From an uncultured Akkermansia sp. (GTDB lineage: Bacteria; Verrucomicrobiota; Verrucomicrobiia; Verrucomicrobiales; Akkermansiaceae), in contig CAJGCV010000025.1 of NCBI GenBank assembly GCA_904501915.1, positions 1-23,048 of the forward strand: a DNA stretch of 23,048 bases, read 5' to 3'. Below are positions 22,988 through 23,048 of this stretch, piece by piece (position 1 is the stretch's first letter; each line of letters starts with the position of its first letter). The notes beneath the pieces were generated by a model. The model saw only the letters and a program-made list of their open reading frames with translations, was not told the origin of the DNA and searched no databases. A program made the position numbers and the translations under genes.

Positions 22988-23005
22988 TTTCTCAAATTAC
23001 AGAAA
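22988..23005 (+). promoter_or_regulatory. Second putative operator, 16/18 match
   Basis: TTTCTCAAATTACAGAAA differs from the operator at 22424-22441 at two positions. It ends one base before the ATG of the next gene, so a bound repressor would block initiation or elongation into it. No clear -35/-10 pair precedes it. Confidence 0.65.
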
Positions 23006-23006
23006 T

Positions 23007-23048
23007 ATGAAAACAGTGGCTATAACTGGAGTATTGGGCTACAGTGGG
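23007..23048 (+). CDS. Start of a Rossmann-fold NAD(P)-binding protein (cut by window edge)
   Basis: Only the first 14 codons are present: MKTVAITGVLGYSG. A beta strand followed by GxxGxxG is the dinucleotide-binding start of NAD-dependent epimerase/dehydratase or short-chain dehydrogenase proteins. The ATG lies one base after the second GbsR-type operator and 35 bp after the regulator's stop, so it is probably co-regulated and perhaps co-transcribed with it. Substrate class cannot be told from so few residues. Confidence 0.55.
   Translation, partial: MKTVAITGVLGYSG

Overview
The window looks like chromosomal DNA of a moderately GC-rich Verrucomicrobiota bacterium, probably an Akkermansia relative. 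This is an inference from the TIGR03790-family secreted protein (common in Verrucomicrobia and Planctomycetes), small membrane-anchored ankyrin proteins, and promoters that sit directly on start codons with few Shine-Dalgarno sequences. No database search was possible. Most of the window is core housekeeping; the two ends look accessory.

Layout. Bases 1-360 are non-coding and hold an array of about eleven short perfect hairpins with recurring GAGAATTT/GATAATTT linkers and a 63-bp direct duplication. Then on the plus strand: a chagasin-like protease inhibitor overlapping a Nudix hydrolase; ffh (SRP54) with a TIGR03790 protein; and argD with a small ankyrin protein, whose 3' end overlaps a convergent TIGR02206 membrane protein. 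On the minus strand follow a YfeH-like SBF transporter and an unusually long topoisomerase III (topB). recQ is divergent from topB on the plus strand. It converges on a minus-strand pair: a membrane protein with an Ala/Pro/Glu/Lys tail, followed by a membrane ankyrin protein. Further minus-strand units are perM-like/lysA (ending in a clear terminator), hrpB, tRNA-Ser(CGA) and a MarR regulator.

Bases 21240-23048 look rearranged. They hold the last ~40 codons of a lysyl-tRNA synthetase gene, an unusual protein with an internal duplication, and a divergent GbsR/MarR regulator. An 18-bp perfect palindrome lies in the regulator's own promoter, and a 16/18 copy lies directly before the next gene, a Rossmann-fold protein cut by the window edge.

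Two points deserve most attention. (1) Nine promoter-like TTG-N17-TA elements lie so that the predicted transcription start falls on or a few bases before the ATG, suggesting widespread leaderless or near-leaderless mRNAs. The tRNA promoter, a natural control, is spaced differently. (2) The hairpin array varies in stem sequence but keeps perfect pairing, including a symmetric 3-bp change in both arms of one duplicated hairpin. I recognise no named element for it.
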